From the NCBI GenBank assembly GCA_000277445.1, contig AJWJ01000011.1, forward strand, positions 43,001 to 107,000: DNA of 64,000 nt. Reading direction: 5' to 3'. The position numbers were made by a program, and so were the translations under genes. A model generated the notes under the pieces. That model saw only the letters and a program-made list of their open reading frames with translations. It was not told where the DNA came from and ran no database searches. How positions within the stretch are numbered: the first letter of the stretch is position 1; every line of letters starts with the position of its first letter. This DNA comes from Polysphondylium violaceum (taxonomy: Eukaryota > Evosea > Eumycetozoa > Dictyosteliales > Dictyosteliaceae). This document shows, piece after piece, positions 21,956-33,804 of the stretch.

Positions 21956-22540
21956 TTTTTTTTTGGTAGAAAGATTTGTTTTTATTTCCAAAAGTTGAAC
22001 ATCTTTTTAATTTATACTTTTTTCCAATTCCAATCAACAACTTTTTTTGTACAATAAAAACAAACAGTTTGGGTGACCCTTTGTTTTCTAACGATCTTTT
22101 TTCGATACTTTAGTCAAATTCAAGTCAAACCTTTTATTTACTATACTTTTGAAAATGGAGATAAAAACTAACTACTGAAATGACCAACCACCACAAACAT
22201 CACGATTCAAACTGTTTTTTTTTAAAAAAAATTTAGGTAACCCTCCCCTTGTATTTAATTTTATTTTTTGATTTAAATAACAATATAGATATAGTGAGAG
22301 TATTTGATTGTCGTAACATCATTAAATACCGGAAAATAGTTAATCAGGTAAAGATGAGGAAAATGATTAATGCTGCTTATTGATGATTGTAATATATCTT
22401 TTTCTAGAAATAGAACCACCAACTTTGTTTAATATTAAGAAATATATTTTTTCATCTAAAGATAATATAAATATAATAACCATTTAAATAAATTAGGTTT
22501 CTTTTTTTTTTTTACAAATTTTTTTTACATGTATAAATAT
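21956..22540. other. Intergenic, 585 bp
   Basis: This lies upstream of the minus-strand pirin and downstream of the minus-strand HEATR6 gene. It holds A/T runs and no open frame worth reporting. The pirin promoter is expected near 21960-22100. Confidence 0.5.
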
Positions 22541-24099
22541 TTATTTTTCCTTTGGAAACAATTTGGTATGCTTTGGTTTTGTTGTTGGTGTACTTGGAGG
22601 AGAAACTAAATTTAAACTTGAAAATACTTTTTGATAATCCATCTCTGTTGGGTCCAATAATAGGTGTAGTTTAGATATATTATTTTGTTCTTGTTTACTT
22701 GTAGTAGTTGAATTTCTATTCTTTTCTGAACATATAGTTTTTATAATTTCCAATGCTTGCTGATATTCTTTACTCGTTGGTCTTTCATTGAGTTTTAAAT
22801 TATTACTACTTTGATTATTTTGATTATTATTATTATTACCACCATCATTAATAGGAGTATGTTTTTGAAATGTATAAAAAATGGTGTTTGAATTTTCCAA
22901 AATGATTGAATAAAATTGATTGATTTCACTAGGCTTCATCTCTGAAAACATATGAATGAGGGCGATTTCCAATTGTTTCTCAAGGTTATCACGATACTGA
23001 AACTCAGAGGTATCCACCACACTGTTTATATTGGACAAAGAGTCGAGAATGGTTAAGAGTATCTCTTTGTAAAAGGAACCATACTTGAGTCTTGAATGAC
23101 TTGTCGATGCAATGGATGCCGTGGCATTGATTCTAGTTTTATAGTTTTTACAAGTCTTTATCAAAGACAGCAAAGTATTGTAAACCTGTGGTAACCAATT
23201 TGGAGGCGGTAGATTAGATCCCTCGGCTGGAAATTCAATTTCATCATTGTAAAATATATTTCCCAAAGCATAGCAAGCATTCCATTTCACCTTTACAAAA
23301 TTAAATGACCAAGATGGTTCCAATGCATTATTTAATAATGATTCAATGATTTTATCAAGTATAGTCGGTGTAGGTGTATTTGATGTTATTAAAAGTTGTG
23401 GTTGCTGCTTATCATTACTATTATTATTATTATTATTGATATTATTATTACTAAAACTATAAAGAAATTCTTTGTTTGCAAATCTTGTAAAATTACCAAG
23501 AGCTCTTACAACATTACTTCTAATTTTTGGATTATCATAACTGGCAGCCAAAAGTGCTTCGAGTACAGTGGATAGGATTTGACTTGGTATATCATTAAAA
23601 ACTTCATTTGATTTTAGAGAAACCAAATGATCACATAGATTTGCCAGAGACCAACAAGCCTTGATTCTAACATTTATATTTACATCGGCCATTGATTTTG
23701 TTAGACAGGTGGCAGCATTGGTAATAAAAGAAACGTCATCATTTAAGCCATCAATTTTAATTAAAATACCAATGCACCTACAAGAAGAAGCTCTCACTAG
23801 ATAGGAATCATCAGACATTAAACCCAGTGTGACAGTGATACAATGTATTTGTTGTTTAACCGATAGATTCGAGTATTGTCTAGATGTTAAATTTGAAAAA
23901 CAATTACAAATCGATGATCTAATTTGGGGGAGTGGATCAATGACCAACAAAGATAATAAATTAAAAAATGAATTCCAAAATTGATTTTCTATGTCTCGTT
24001 TGAATTCAATATTTAATTTAAAATTTTCATAAATTGATTTTGATATATCCTCCAATGATTTTAAACTTGTTATTTTTGTTGAGTCTATATTACTATCTA

Positions 24100-24192
<93 letters not shown>

Positions 24193-26658
24193 CATTTTCT
24201 AAATTTTTAAATAAAATTGGAAAAATCTTTTCATAGACTTTTTCAAATATTATAAAATTATGACAAGATAATGCACCAAAAATTTGAATTGCTTCATTTT
24301 TAATTAAATCCAGATTATCACTATTATTATTATTATTATTAACGAATAAATTATTATTATTTGTTGAAAAATCTAAAATTGAATCTAAAATAAAAGGATG
24401 AGAGTCGAGGACGATTGATAATTCATTTGGAGTTGGTGGAGTTGTTTGTAAAATTAATTTTATACAAATTAGTGAAAGGAGTTGAATAGATTGTTCTGGA
24501 TTTTTTAAATAGGGTGAAACTGACAACATCAATGTACTCAGTAATCCAGAAGGGAGTTTTTCATAGGGCCAATTTGATATCAATGATGATACACATTTAA
24601 GTATATTTTGTTGAAATGATGATGTAATTAAATAGTTTTCATGCTGATTTAGTATTGATATCAATCCATTATGAATCTCTAATAATATTGTCAATAAATT
24701 TTGTGAAAATGTTGTATATGATGGTTGAATATGATGACTAGTCATAATTGGACTACTATTATTACTATTAATATTACTAATGTTTAGACTATTTGTTGTA
24801 GTTGTAGTGGTGGTGGGGGTTGGTGATCCAATTAGATTGTGGAGATGAGTTTGAAGTGGTGTAGATGGATTTGATGATAATGGTGATAGAGATATTGGTG
24901 ATGATGGTGATATTGAGGATGATGATGATTGTTGTTTAAAATTAATGGCTACTAATAAATCTTTTGAACCATCTATAATTGAACAAAGAAATGAAGCAGA
25001 TGCAATCTTTACCTTTACATCGGGATCATGAATCATTGAAGTAAATACAGTGGGTGTAAGAGGGAATGGAGTGGTTGGCAAAAACAATGGCCAATGGGCC
25101 ATAAATGTTTTGGGTGAAGTTTTGACTATGGTATTGAGTAGATTGATTGTAAGAAATCTAAGTTTCGAATGATTGTATCGCTCATCTATATCTGAATCTG
25201 AACTTGTAAGGCCTGTTGTTTTTTCAACTTCATCTCTACTATTATTACTATTGTTGACCAACTCATTGGTAGGTCTGTATTTCTTTTTCTTTGTTTGTGA
25301 ATCAAATTGATATTGATAGGTCAATACTGATGGCATAGAGAGATTAATACCATAAAACATCAATTTCTTTAAAATATTATATATAGTAGATGATTTATGT
25401 TCCATTATTCCCTTTGCTTGTGAAACTAATAATTGAAGTGATCTTATAATACTGCATGTAAACTAAATAATGAATTAATATATATTAAGAGTATTATTAA
25501 TATACTAAACCAACTTACTTTAATTAAATATTTATCAGTGTTGATTAAATTTGTACATCTTTCAAGATTATTAAATAATCTATCATAGATTAAAGGATAG
25601 AATTTAGACAACTTTGAACCACTCATCATACAGAGATTACCCAATGATATGGTTGCAAGTCTTTTTGTTTCTTGATCTATGGATGATAATGATGAATTGG
25701 ATAATTCTAAGAGACAATCGATGAGGATTGGTTGCGTTTTTGTTGATATATAGGGCCCGTTATTATATAATAATGATGATATAGCTTTTAAACATTCTAT
25801 TCTAATACTATTTTTAACCTCTGTTGTTGTTGTTGTCGTTGTTGTTGTAGTTGTTGTACTTGTCGATGGCATTGGAGTTGATATAGATGATGGTGGTGAT
25901 AAAGATTGAGATGATTGTAATTTAATAATTGGTATAAAGAAACTAATCAAATCATCCAATTGATTGGGATGATCTGAAAAACTAATCAATGTATTTCGTG
26001 ATAAAAGTACGACTAGTTGACTGAGTTTGAGTGGCAAGTGTATGATGGCTTGATTGATGGGAGATGAATACAATGGTATAGACAAGTAATTGATGTCTGA
26101 TGGAATGATGTTTATCAATTTACACATTATATCTCTACACACATCTTGTTGTAATATGATTGTTTTGGTTTGAACTTTAATGACGAGTTCATTTATACTA
26201 TTGATTACATGATTTATATTATCTATTAACTGTTCATTATTATTACTTTGTTGTTGTTGTTGTTGTTGTTGTTTTTTATTTATATTTGATCTGTTTTGTT
26301 GTTGTTGTTGATTCGATTTAGATGTAGATGGTGAGGATGATAGGTTTTGTTTTTGTATTTGTTGCATTAGAAACTGTTGAGGATTAATGAGTTTTTGGTC
26401 ACTATTGATGCTACTAGGTGGTGTTGCGGTAGTCGAGCATCCTTTTAATATATCTGAAAAAAAGATATTACTCTTAGGTTCATCTTTTTTATCTCTATTT
26501 ATATTACTAGCATTGTTATTCGTCTTACTATTACTACTATTACTACTACTACTACTAAATACTATGTGATTATTATTTATATTTAATTTTTCAAGTCCAA
26601 GTATTTTTGTGAAAACCTCATCTATAGGATGAGGATCTCTATTACTAGTGTTATCCAT
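22541..26658 (-). CDS. HEAT-repeat protein, HEATR6-like (DUF4042)
   Basis: Two exons, 26658-25519 and 25462-22541, with a 56-bp GTAAGT...TTTAG intron in phase 0, give 1353 aa. It consists of alpha-helical HEAT/ARM-type repeats. A DUF4042-like block lies near residues 455-530 (SKLRFLTINLLNTIVKTSP, MAHWPLFLP, HDPDVKVKIASASFLCSII), as in HEATR6. Later repeats include DSYLVRASSCRCIGIL, INVRIKACWSLANLCDHL, NPKIRSNVVRALGNFTRFA and VKWNACYALGNIFYN. These are importin/armadillo-like. No catalytic motif is seen; HEATR6 has no established biochemical activity, so a scaffold role is an inference. Low-complexity inserts interrupt it: Gln and Thr runs in exon 1 and about 30 consecutive Asn codons in exon 2 (24104-24192). 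It shares a divergent 832-bp promoter region with pirin copy 2. Confidence 0.85.
24104..24192. repeat. ATT/AAT trinucleotide microsatellite encoding poly-Asn
   Basis: About 30 uninterrupted TTA units on the plus strand read as AAT (Asn) codons in the minus-strand HEATR6 gene. The run is in frame and lies between helical repeats, so it is likely a flexible loop. Length variation between strains is expected. Confidence 0.95.
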
Positions 26659-27490
26659 ATAGCAATATTAATATTAATACTGTAGGTGTAAAGAATATAT
26701 TTAACCAACACTATCTATATATCTATGCCTGTCTTTCTACAATAGTCTATCTTCAAAATCTAATTATCTTATTTTTTTTTTTTTATTATTTTGTTTTTTT
26801 TTTTTTTTTGTATTTTTGCTTGTTATGGTGAATGCAATGTTATCAATAAACAACATTTGATTTACAAAGATTTGACTCAAGGAATAGGAATGTAAGAGTA
26901 AGAGTATAGAAAGACTAGTCTTATCCCTTTATGAATAATATAATATTATAGGTAGTGTGTTTTTCACGAATATAACATGTGTTTTGCTCACTAGCAGGAC
27001 AAGAAACGATAATATAATATAATATCATATAATAATAGATATCATCATTACAAAGCATCCTTTGGCACGCATGAGCATTGTTGTTTGTATCTTTTTTTTA
27101 TTCTGTCCCAATAAAAAACATTTTCGATTATGCTTATTCCGGTGGGTCTGTTTTATGTTCCGGAATCTTTGTTCTAAAAAAAATTTGACAAAAAAAAAAA
27201 ATTAAAAAAATTACAAAAAAAATTAAATGAGATCATAATTCATGAAGATTCGTGTTGTAAAGAGGGGTACCGGAATATTATTACCAAGAGTATAAAAAGT
27301 AATTTTTCGAATTGAGATTTTCATTTTCATTTTAAAAACAAATACAATAACAACAACAAATACAACCAAACAAATATTTATGTTTTTTAAATTTACATAT
27401 ATATTTATATTTATCATTTTTCTTATTAAATTATTAAATTACACTCAAATTACTCAATTTACTCAAATTACTCAACAACAACAACTCACA
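26659..27490. other. Divergent intergenic region between HEATR6-like and pirin 2
   Basis: This 832-bp spacer must contain promoters for both flanking genes. It is rich in A/T homopolymers (near 26768-26815 and 27178-27225). No gene or RNA was recognised. A TATA-like element sits at 27291 in front of the pirin gene. Confidence 0.6.
27291..27298 (+). promoter_or_regulatory. TATA-like element of pirin 2
   Basis: TATAAAAA is followed by a short T run (TTTTTCG), the usual dictyostelid core-promoter arrangement. It lies 200 bp before the ATG at 27491 and about 90 bp before an in-frame ATG at 27380. This bears on which start is used. Confidence 0.45.
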
Positions 27491-28549
27491 ATGTCAAGAA
27501 CAGTCGGTAGAATTATTAATGGTCGTGAAACATCTGATGGTGAAGGTGTTAAATTAAAGAGAACTATCGGTGGTCAATTAGAGGTACTTGACCCATTCCT
27601 CTTATTAGATGAATTCAAAAGTGACGAAAGAAATGATTATATTGGGTAATTATTTCCTATTATTGATTTTTAAAAAAAGGACAAATAGATACTAACATTG
27701 TTAATTTACTTAAATGTTCAAATTCATATTTTACAGAGGTTTTCCAAGTCATCCACATAGAGGTTTTGAAACTGTTACAATTATGTTTAATGGCTATGTA
27801 AGTAGGAATGATTTTTTAATTTTTAAATTAATTACTAATAAATATATAAAAATATAGATGGAACATCAAGATCATAAAGGAAATAAAGGGTTATTAACAC
27901 CTGGATCAGTACAGTAAGTTTAATTTTAAATATATAGAGTAAAAAATAGTATAAATTCTCACATAATAATTTTTATAGATGGATGACCGCAGGTAAAGGC
28001 ATCATTCATAGTGAAATGCCAAAACAAGAAGACGGCTTAATGCATGGGTGCCAACTTTGGTTGAATCTCCCCAGAGAATTCAAGATGATGGAACCCAGAT
28101 ATCAAGACATTAGTCCAGAAAAAATACCAAACATTGAGGAAAATGGAAACAAAATTAGAATTATAGCTGGAGAATATAAAAATATCACTGGACCTGTAGA
28201 AGGTGTTGTAACAAATCCAACCTTATTAGATGTTGAATTAGCACCAGGACAATCATTCACTGAAGCTATTCCAATTGGTCACACTGCTTTTGTATATGTC
28301 ATTAGAGGATCAGCCACATTTGGTCAAGATGATGAATCAAAATTGGTTAAATCATCTCAATTGGCTGTATTGGAAGATCAAGATACTCGTAACAATGTTC
28401 AAGCTGTTGCAGGTCCAGAGGGTGTCAAGTTTTTATTAGCCGCTGCCAAACCAATCAAAGAGCCAATCGCTCGTTATGGTCCATTTGTTATGAACACTCA
28501 ACAAGAAATTCAACAAGCTTTTAGAGATTACCAATCTGGTAAATTCTAA
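27491..28549 (+). CDS. Pirin family protein (copy 2)
   Basis: Four exons, 27491-27645, 27737-27797, 27858-27913 and 27979-28549, all with GT/AG introns of 60-91 bp, give 280 aa, the same length as pirin copy 1. The metal-binding motifs are split over exons: FPSHPHRGFETVTIM in exon 2, then SVQWMTAGKGIIHSEMP across exons 3 and 4. The C-terminal cupin has LDVELAPGQSFTEAIP and AFVYVIRGSATFG. This copy fits canonical eukaryotic pirin more closely (HRGFE, WMTAGxGIIHSE) than copy 1. The start at 27491 is chosen by length and homology. An in-frame ATG at 27380 with no intervening stop would add 37 residues beginning with a hydrophobic run (MFFKFTYIFIFIIF). A nuclear or cytosolic Fe-bicupin, function otherwise unassigned. 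Confidence 0.92.
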
Positions 28550-28825
28550 TTTGTACAATATATATATTTAATAAATAATTATTTTCTTAAATCACTGGAA
28601 ATTTCTTCACCTCAAGTATTCACACTCGGGGGTGACTTGGCACTATTTTAATCAATAAAAAAATTAATTGCTGCTGTAGTCGTCTTATCATAGAGATATA
28701 ATCCTGTGTATCAACAATATTATATCAAAATAAACAAATAATTGAGATATAATTCAATTAAAAAAAAAAATAAAAAAATAACATATACAGAAATAAAATT
28801 TGTTTAATTTATAAAAAAAGTTTAT

Positions 28826-29684
28826 TTAGTTTATGTAATTTGAAAGCCAACGGAAACCTTTTAGAAATAAAAATAGATTAGTATACAGATACAAATGAAA
28901 TAAACAATATAAATGCATAATATATAAATATATAAACAACATACCTTCGCCATAACCATATCTTTTAACTACACTACACATGAAAACTTCAATTGGTCTA
29001 ACACCGTTGAGATTCACTTTTCCTTTACCTGTTGTTTGAGTGAGACCGAGTTCAGCTCTGAGTTTTTCTTCTGATGGGGTACCTGGGATATCAATTTTAT
29101 TACCTAAAATAAGGAATGGAACATTTGACAATTCGTCAGATGATAATAAACCATCCAACTCTCTCTTTGATTCAACAAATCTAGTGGAATCTGATGAATC
29201 GACTAAATAAACAATAGCATCAACTGATGGATAATAATCTTTCCATAATCTACGAGCAGATTCATGACCTCCTAAATCATAAGTTCTAAATTTAATATTA
29301 CCCATAGATAATTCTTCTGAAGCTATAATTTGTTTAAATATAATGATTGATTAATACCATTGTTGTTGACTACTACTCTTACTGCTCCTCCGAGATTCCA
29401 CTGGTTACTCCAATATTATAATAGAATACTTACTTGGATGGAAAGTAGGACGATATGATGAAATACGACCATCTTTAAGAACACCTAATAAAGTGGTCTT
29501 ACCTGCATTATCTAAACCAAGGAAAAGAATTTTGGCATTCTTGTTATAAAGACCTAAAGTATTATATTATATGTTGATTAATATATGTTGTGTGTGTTGT
29601 TGTTGTTGTTGTTGCTGAACCTATTATATAAAGATATCTACCCAAAAAACTTAAAACATTCCAAAACCAATCAAATAAAAACAT
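28826..29684 (-). CDS. sarA: Sar1 GTPase (COPII coat assembly)
   Basis: Four exons on the minus strand, 29684-29642, 29553-29434, 29322-28945 and 28857-28826, with introns of 88, 111 and 87 bp, give 190 aa, the normal Sar1 length. Sar1 recruits Sec23/24 to ER exit sites and drives COPII budding. The N-terminus [15 protein letters not shown] is the amphipathic helix that inserts into the ER membrane; it replaces the myristoylation site of Arf proteins. GTP-binding motifs are [12 protein letters not shown] (P-loop), HPTSEEL (switch 1), [16 protein letters not shown] (switch 2, with the Sar1-specific His), LGNKIDIP and MCSVV. It ends [10 protein letters not shown], as Sar1 does. The last exon codes for only ten residues and is easy to miss. 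Confidence 0.97.
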
Positions 29685-30671
29685 CCTATTGTAATATAAT
29701 TTAAATGTTATGTTAATATACTGTTCCTATGATACCTTTACTGTTTATTTATTCTCCTCACACCTCTATTCTACCTTTAAACACAACACAATTCAATTGT
29801 TATAAAACACAGTATATAAATGTGAAACACACAGAAAAAGAAAAAAAAAAATAAATTAAAAAAAAAACAAAAAAAAACAAAACACGATAGTGGTATTATC
29901 TTCAGATAAAAATTACAAAAATAAATAAAAAAAAAAGTGTATATTATAAAAAAAAAAAAAAAAAAAAAAAATAGTAGTGTGTTGTGATTAAGAATAATAG
30001 AGTCTTTTTCGTTTATAATATGACATGTTTAACAATGACTATCTAATATATCTTATCTGTTTGTCTTGTTTGTGTAAATATCAGTCTCTAACTCAAAAAA
30101 AGTAGAATAATAACGAGGTATGACCACTCGCTCTAATGATCATTATATTGTTGCCGTAAATAAACACACACACGCAAAAGCGAGACTTTACCTTTTTTCT
30201 TTTTATATATCTAGTTTTGAAAAAATGAAGATGATTTCATCAAAGGACAGCGAGACAGCACCTGGAATAAAAAAAAAATTTTGAAAAATTCAAATGAACT
30301 GAAGTTCATTGAAAAAAACCTAAAAAAAATAAAAATATGGAAAATTACTATCTGATTTTCCATATCCCAGTTTGTAATCAGATTGAAAAACGATAGTCAT
30401 TGTTGCCACAATTCATATGATGACGATCTGATCATAAACCAAATATCTCTCGAAAAATAAAAAAATAAAAACAAATTGATAAACAATAAAATGGTAATTT
30501 ATATTTGAACAGAGTTTTTAATAAATATTTTATTTAATAAGGTTTTTTATAAATATATATATATCTATGATTACTGAGATAATACAATATATATTATTTG
30601 TTATTGGTTTTTTTTTTTTTTTTTATTTCTTTTAACAAAGAGATATTATTATTATTCATTATTATTTTTTT
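29685..30671. other. Intergenic, 987 bp upstream of sarA
   Basis: This is noncoding, with strong A/T homopolymer content, including an A run near 29950-29972 and a T run near 30609-30624. It carries the sarA promoter and the 3' flank of the Arp2 gene. No other feature was recognised. Confidence 0.6.
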
Positions 30672-32117
30672 TTAAACAGATAATTTAGCCAATTTGTCCA
30701 AAGCTCTAACACCCTTTTCTTCGTATTCAGCCTTTGAAATCCAGAAATCAGGACGATCTTTAGTGAGTTCGGCAAGTACAGCACCACCAAGGAAGACCAT
30801 ATGCTTTCTTCTTGGGGGATCTTCAATTCTACACTTGAATTTGGCGAGACCTTCTTTGTTGCCCTTTAATACTCTGTCCAAATAGAGTTGTCTAATTTCC
30901 TTTTCCAATCTAGATGGAAGACCTGGATACATAGATGAACCACCAGACAAGACAATGTGTTGATAAAAGTGTGGTTGAAGATCACGTTCAGCCTTGGTGA
31001 TACAGTCAAACAATTGTTCGTGGACACCACCACCATCGACATCGACCAAGTTGGGACGGAAGAGGGCTTCAGAGGCTTGGAATCTTTCAGAGCCAACCTT
31101 GATGACACGACCGTCTGGGAGAGTGTATTGTTCGACGAGAACAGTGGTTTCGTTGGCCAATTTGTTTTCTTGTTCGAGGTCGTAGGCGACGTAGCAGAGC
31201 TTTTCCTTGATTTGACGGACAGTTTCAAAATCGGCGGTACGGTTGAAAGCGTAACCACGTAAGAGTAAGAGTTTGATGAGATAACGAGTGACATCACGAC
31301 CGGCAACATCAAGACGACGGGTAAGATGTGGAATAGAGTAACCTTCATACACAGGGATAATGTGAGTGACACCATCACCACTATCTACGACAACACCAGT
31401 CAAGAGACCTTGAGCATAGAGGGTGAGAACGGCTTGAATGGCGACATAGACGGCTTGGAAACCATACTTTTCAAACATGACCTCAATCATCTTTTGTCTG
31501 TTGGCAATTGGATTCATGGGTGGTTCGGTCAAGAGAATCTTGCATTCACGTGGATTGGATACCTTTAATTTCTCTTTGAGAGCATAGTCCCAAACATGTT
31601 GAATATCGTCCCAATTACGGATGATACCATTTTCCAATGGATAGGTGATTTGTAACATGGATCTTAATTTAGCGGCTTCATCACCAACCATAATATCTTT
31701 AATTTCAACATTTTCAATCTTTTCTTCTGATCTAAGAATTGGTCTACCAACCATAGATGGGAAAATTGCTGTTGGGAAATTGGCTCCTGCAAATCCACAT
31801 TTTACAAACTAAATTATTATTATAATCAAATTAATATCTTGTTGTTTTCTTGTTGATATAATTTGGTGTATTTTGATTCCCATATCTTATTGCTTTGCTA
31901 GTTTATGTAATCCTATGTTTGTTTGTTTGTTTGTTCTGCAACTGTGGGGCTGAGGCCAAAAAAAAAATAAAAAAAAATATTTCTTTTTTTGTGTGATCCT
32001 CATGCAATATGATGGCTATCATCACTTGACACTCAAAATACACTCAAATACACTGCAATCTACAAAAACACTTACACCAGTACCATTATCCATAACAATG
32101 ACTTTATTTGAATCCAT
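30672..32117 (-). CDS. arpB: Actin-related protein 2 (Arp2/3 complex subunit)
   Basis: Two exons, 32117-32076 and 31808-30672, separated by a 267-bp intron (the longest in this window), give 392 aa; human Arp2 has 394. With Arp3 and five ARPC subunits it nucleates branched actin at the cortex, pseudopods and endocytic cups. Exon 1 encodes only [14 protein letters not shown], the start of the phosphate-1 loop. Exon 2 continues [12 protein letters not shown] and [14 protein letters not shown]-binding and Arp2-specific motifs are [46 protein letters not shown]-type segments near 275-290, and [16 protein letters not shown]. The protein is highly conserved, and the coding region is GC-richer and free of homopolymer inserts, as expected for a strongly expressed gene. 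Confidence 0.97.
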
Positions 32118-33804
32118 TTTATGATAATATATATATGATAGAGATTAAAAAAATAAAAGAGGTGAAATTTATAAATATTAATACAGAGTGAGGGTGAGAG
32201 ATTGGTGGTTAATTAGTGTACAAAAAGGTTGGAACAATTGCTCTGATTGTGTGCGTGTCTTTACTAGAGATTGAATGTACAAATGTAGTAAAGAGATAAA
32301 CAAACAGGTAATATGTGTGAGTGTGTGCGATAGCTAAAGTGGTGACAACCCTTGTTGATCAAAAATTAATATATTTTTAGAAAAAAAAAAAAATAAAAAA
32401 AAAATATCTGAAAAAAAAAATGTGCGTTCAAATGAAAAAAAATTTGAATGGCTTTGCGATGGGATCCCATTGAAGTGAAAAAAAAAAAATGAAAAACACC
32501 ACTCCACACACTCATTATGTGAAACGTTTACTTTTTTTTTTATTATTATTTTGGGCACGAAAAGGATAGGGACGACCACTTTGATTTTCAGAGAATAATT
32601 AAAATGAACACTCAAATTGGACTATACAATAAATAAAATAGATTACAACAACAATAATAGTGTAATAAAGATATTAGCGTTTGCCTAAAATAGTAGGTTA
32701 CCTAGATATTAAACTCATCATAAAGAGGTATGTGTCACTTTTTGAAAAAGTATTGCCAATTTGGATAGTAATGATACTGTCTCAATTGGTAATAATATTT
32801 AAAAAGTGACTCGTCCTTAACTATCCTCTTTTGTGAGGTAATGGCCTTTTTTTTAACATATGTGTGTGAAATATTTGTAGTTTTTACAGCCTAGGAAATT
32901 AATTCTCTTTTTTTAGTAAAAAAAACACTATATAGTGTTTTCAAAGCATATAGTAGTTTGTGTCAACTCAACACACAGTGTGTATCGTAAAAATAGAAAC
33001 ATGATGAATTGTTTGCTTTACATCTATAAACAATATAATTGAGATTAAACAATCCATCAATATAAATATACAGATCTTTGTGGACAAACAACAAAATTCA
33101 TCAGATTCTTAAGTGTGACTTTTTCAAAGATATTTTGAAATAGTAATGATAAAGTCATAGTTATAATAATAATCTATCCTAATACACGAAAAAGGATAAA
33201 GGGTGGTATGTTTTTGATATATGAACAATCTAAAAAAAGATAGAAAACACACACTATACCGATTTATTCAATACCACACATACACCCTCACTCTATTTTC
33301 TTTTCCTCTTCCCCCACCACACACTAAACATATAAGAGTAAATTGTTGTTGTTTGAGGAAATTCTCATTTTTTTATTTTTTTTTTTTCTAAAAAATTAAA
33401 TTAAATTTGTGTTGGGATTACATATTAGTATTTTATTTGTATACACACACAAAGACAGAAAGATAGAGAAAGACAGATATTAGAAAGAAATAAACAAGAG
33501 GAGAGAACACAGAGTAAGATAAGAGAGAGAGACGAAACAAGTGCAAGGTGGAAATCATATGTAATGAATTTATGTGTAGCAGCATAAAGTCAAGAATCAT
33601 CCTTACTACAATCTAAAGATCATTTATCATTAGTAATAATAGTATTCAGTCATCAATATCTATAGTAGTAATATATTTTTTTATTTTTTCAAAAAAAGCA
33701 CTTCTCTATCATTAAATAATTATATATATTTATATATCTCAATAGTAATAATAAGCATATACACGAACACATCGTAAAAGAATACAATACAATACAATAC
33801 AAAT
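32118..33804. other. Divergent intergenic region, 1.69 kb
   Basis: This separates the Arp2 gene from the SPRY/RING gene. No credible gene is seen; a 93-codon frame at 32334-32615 is A/T homopolymer. Two related A/T-rich segments with a GTGACTTTTTC / GTCACTTTTTG core occur near 32726, 32803 (inverted) and 33115. A perfect 20-bp palindrome lies at 32922-32941. The 5' UTR of the SPRY/RING gene is probably long and A-rich (33420-33804). Confidence 0.5.
32922..32941. promoter_or_regulatory. 20-bp perfect palindrome
   Basis: AAAACACTATATAGTGTTTT is self-complementary over all 20 bases. About 40 bp on, ACACACAGTGTGT is another near-palindrome. Both lie about 800 bp from either gene. They could bind a dimeric factor or be chance in AT-rich DNA. 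Confidence 0.3.
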
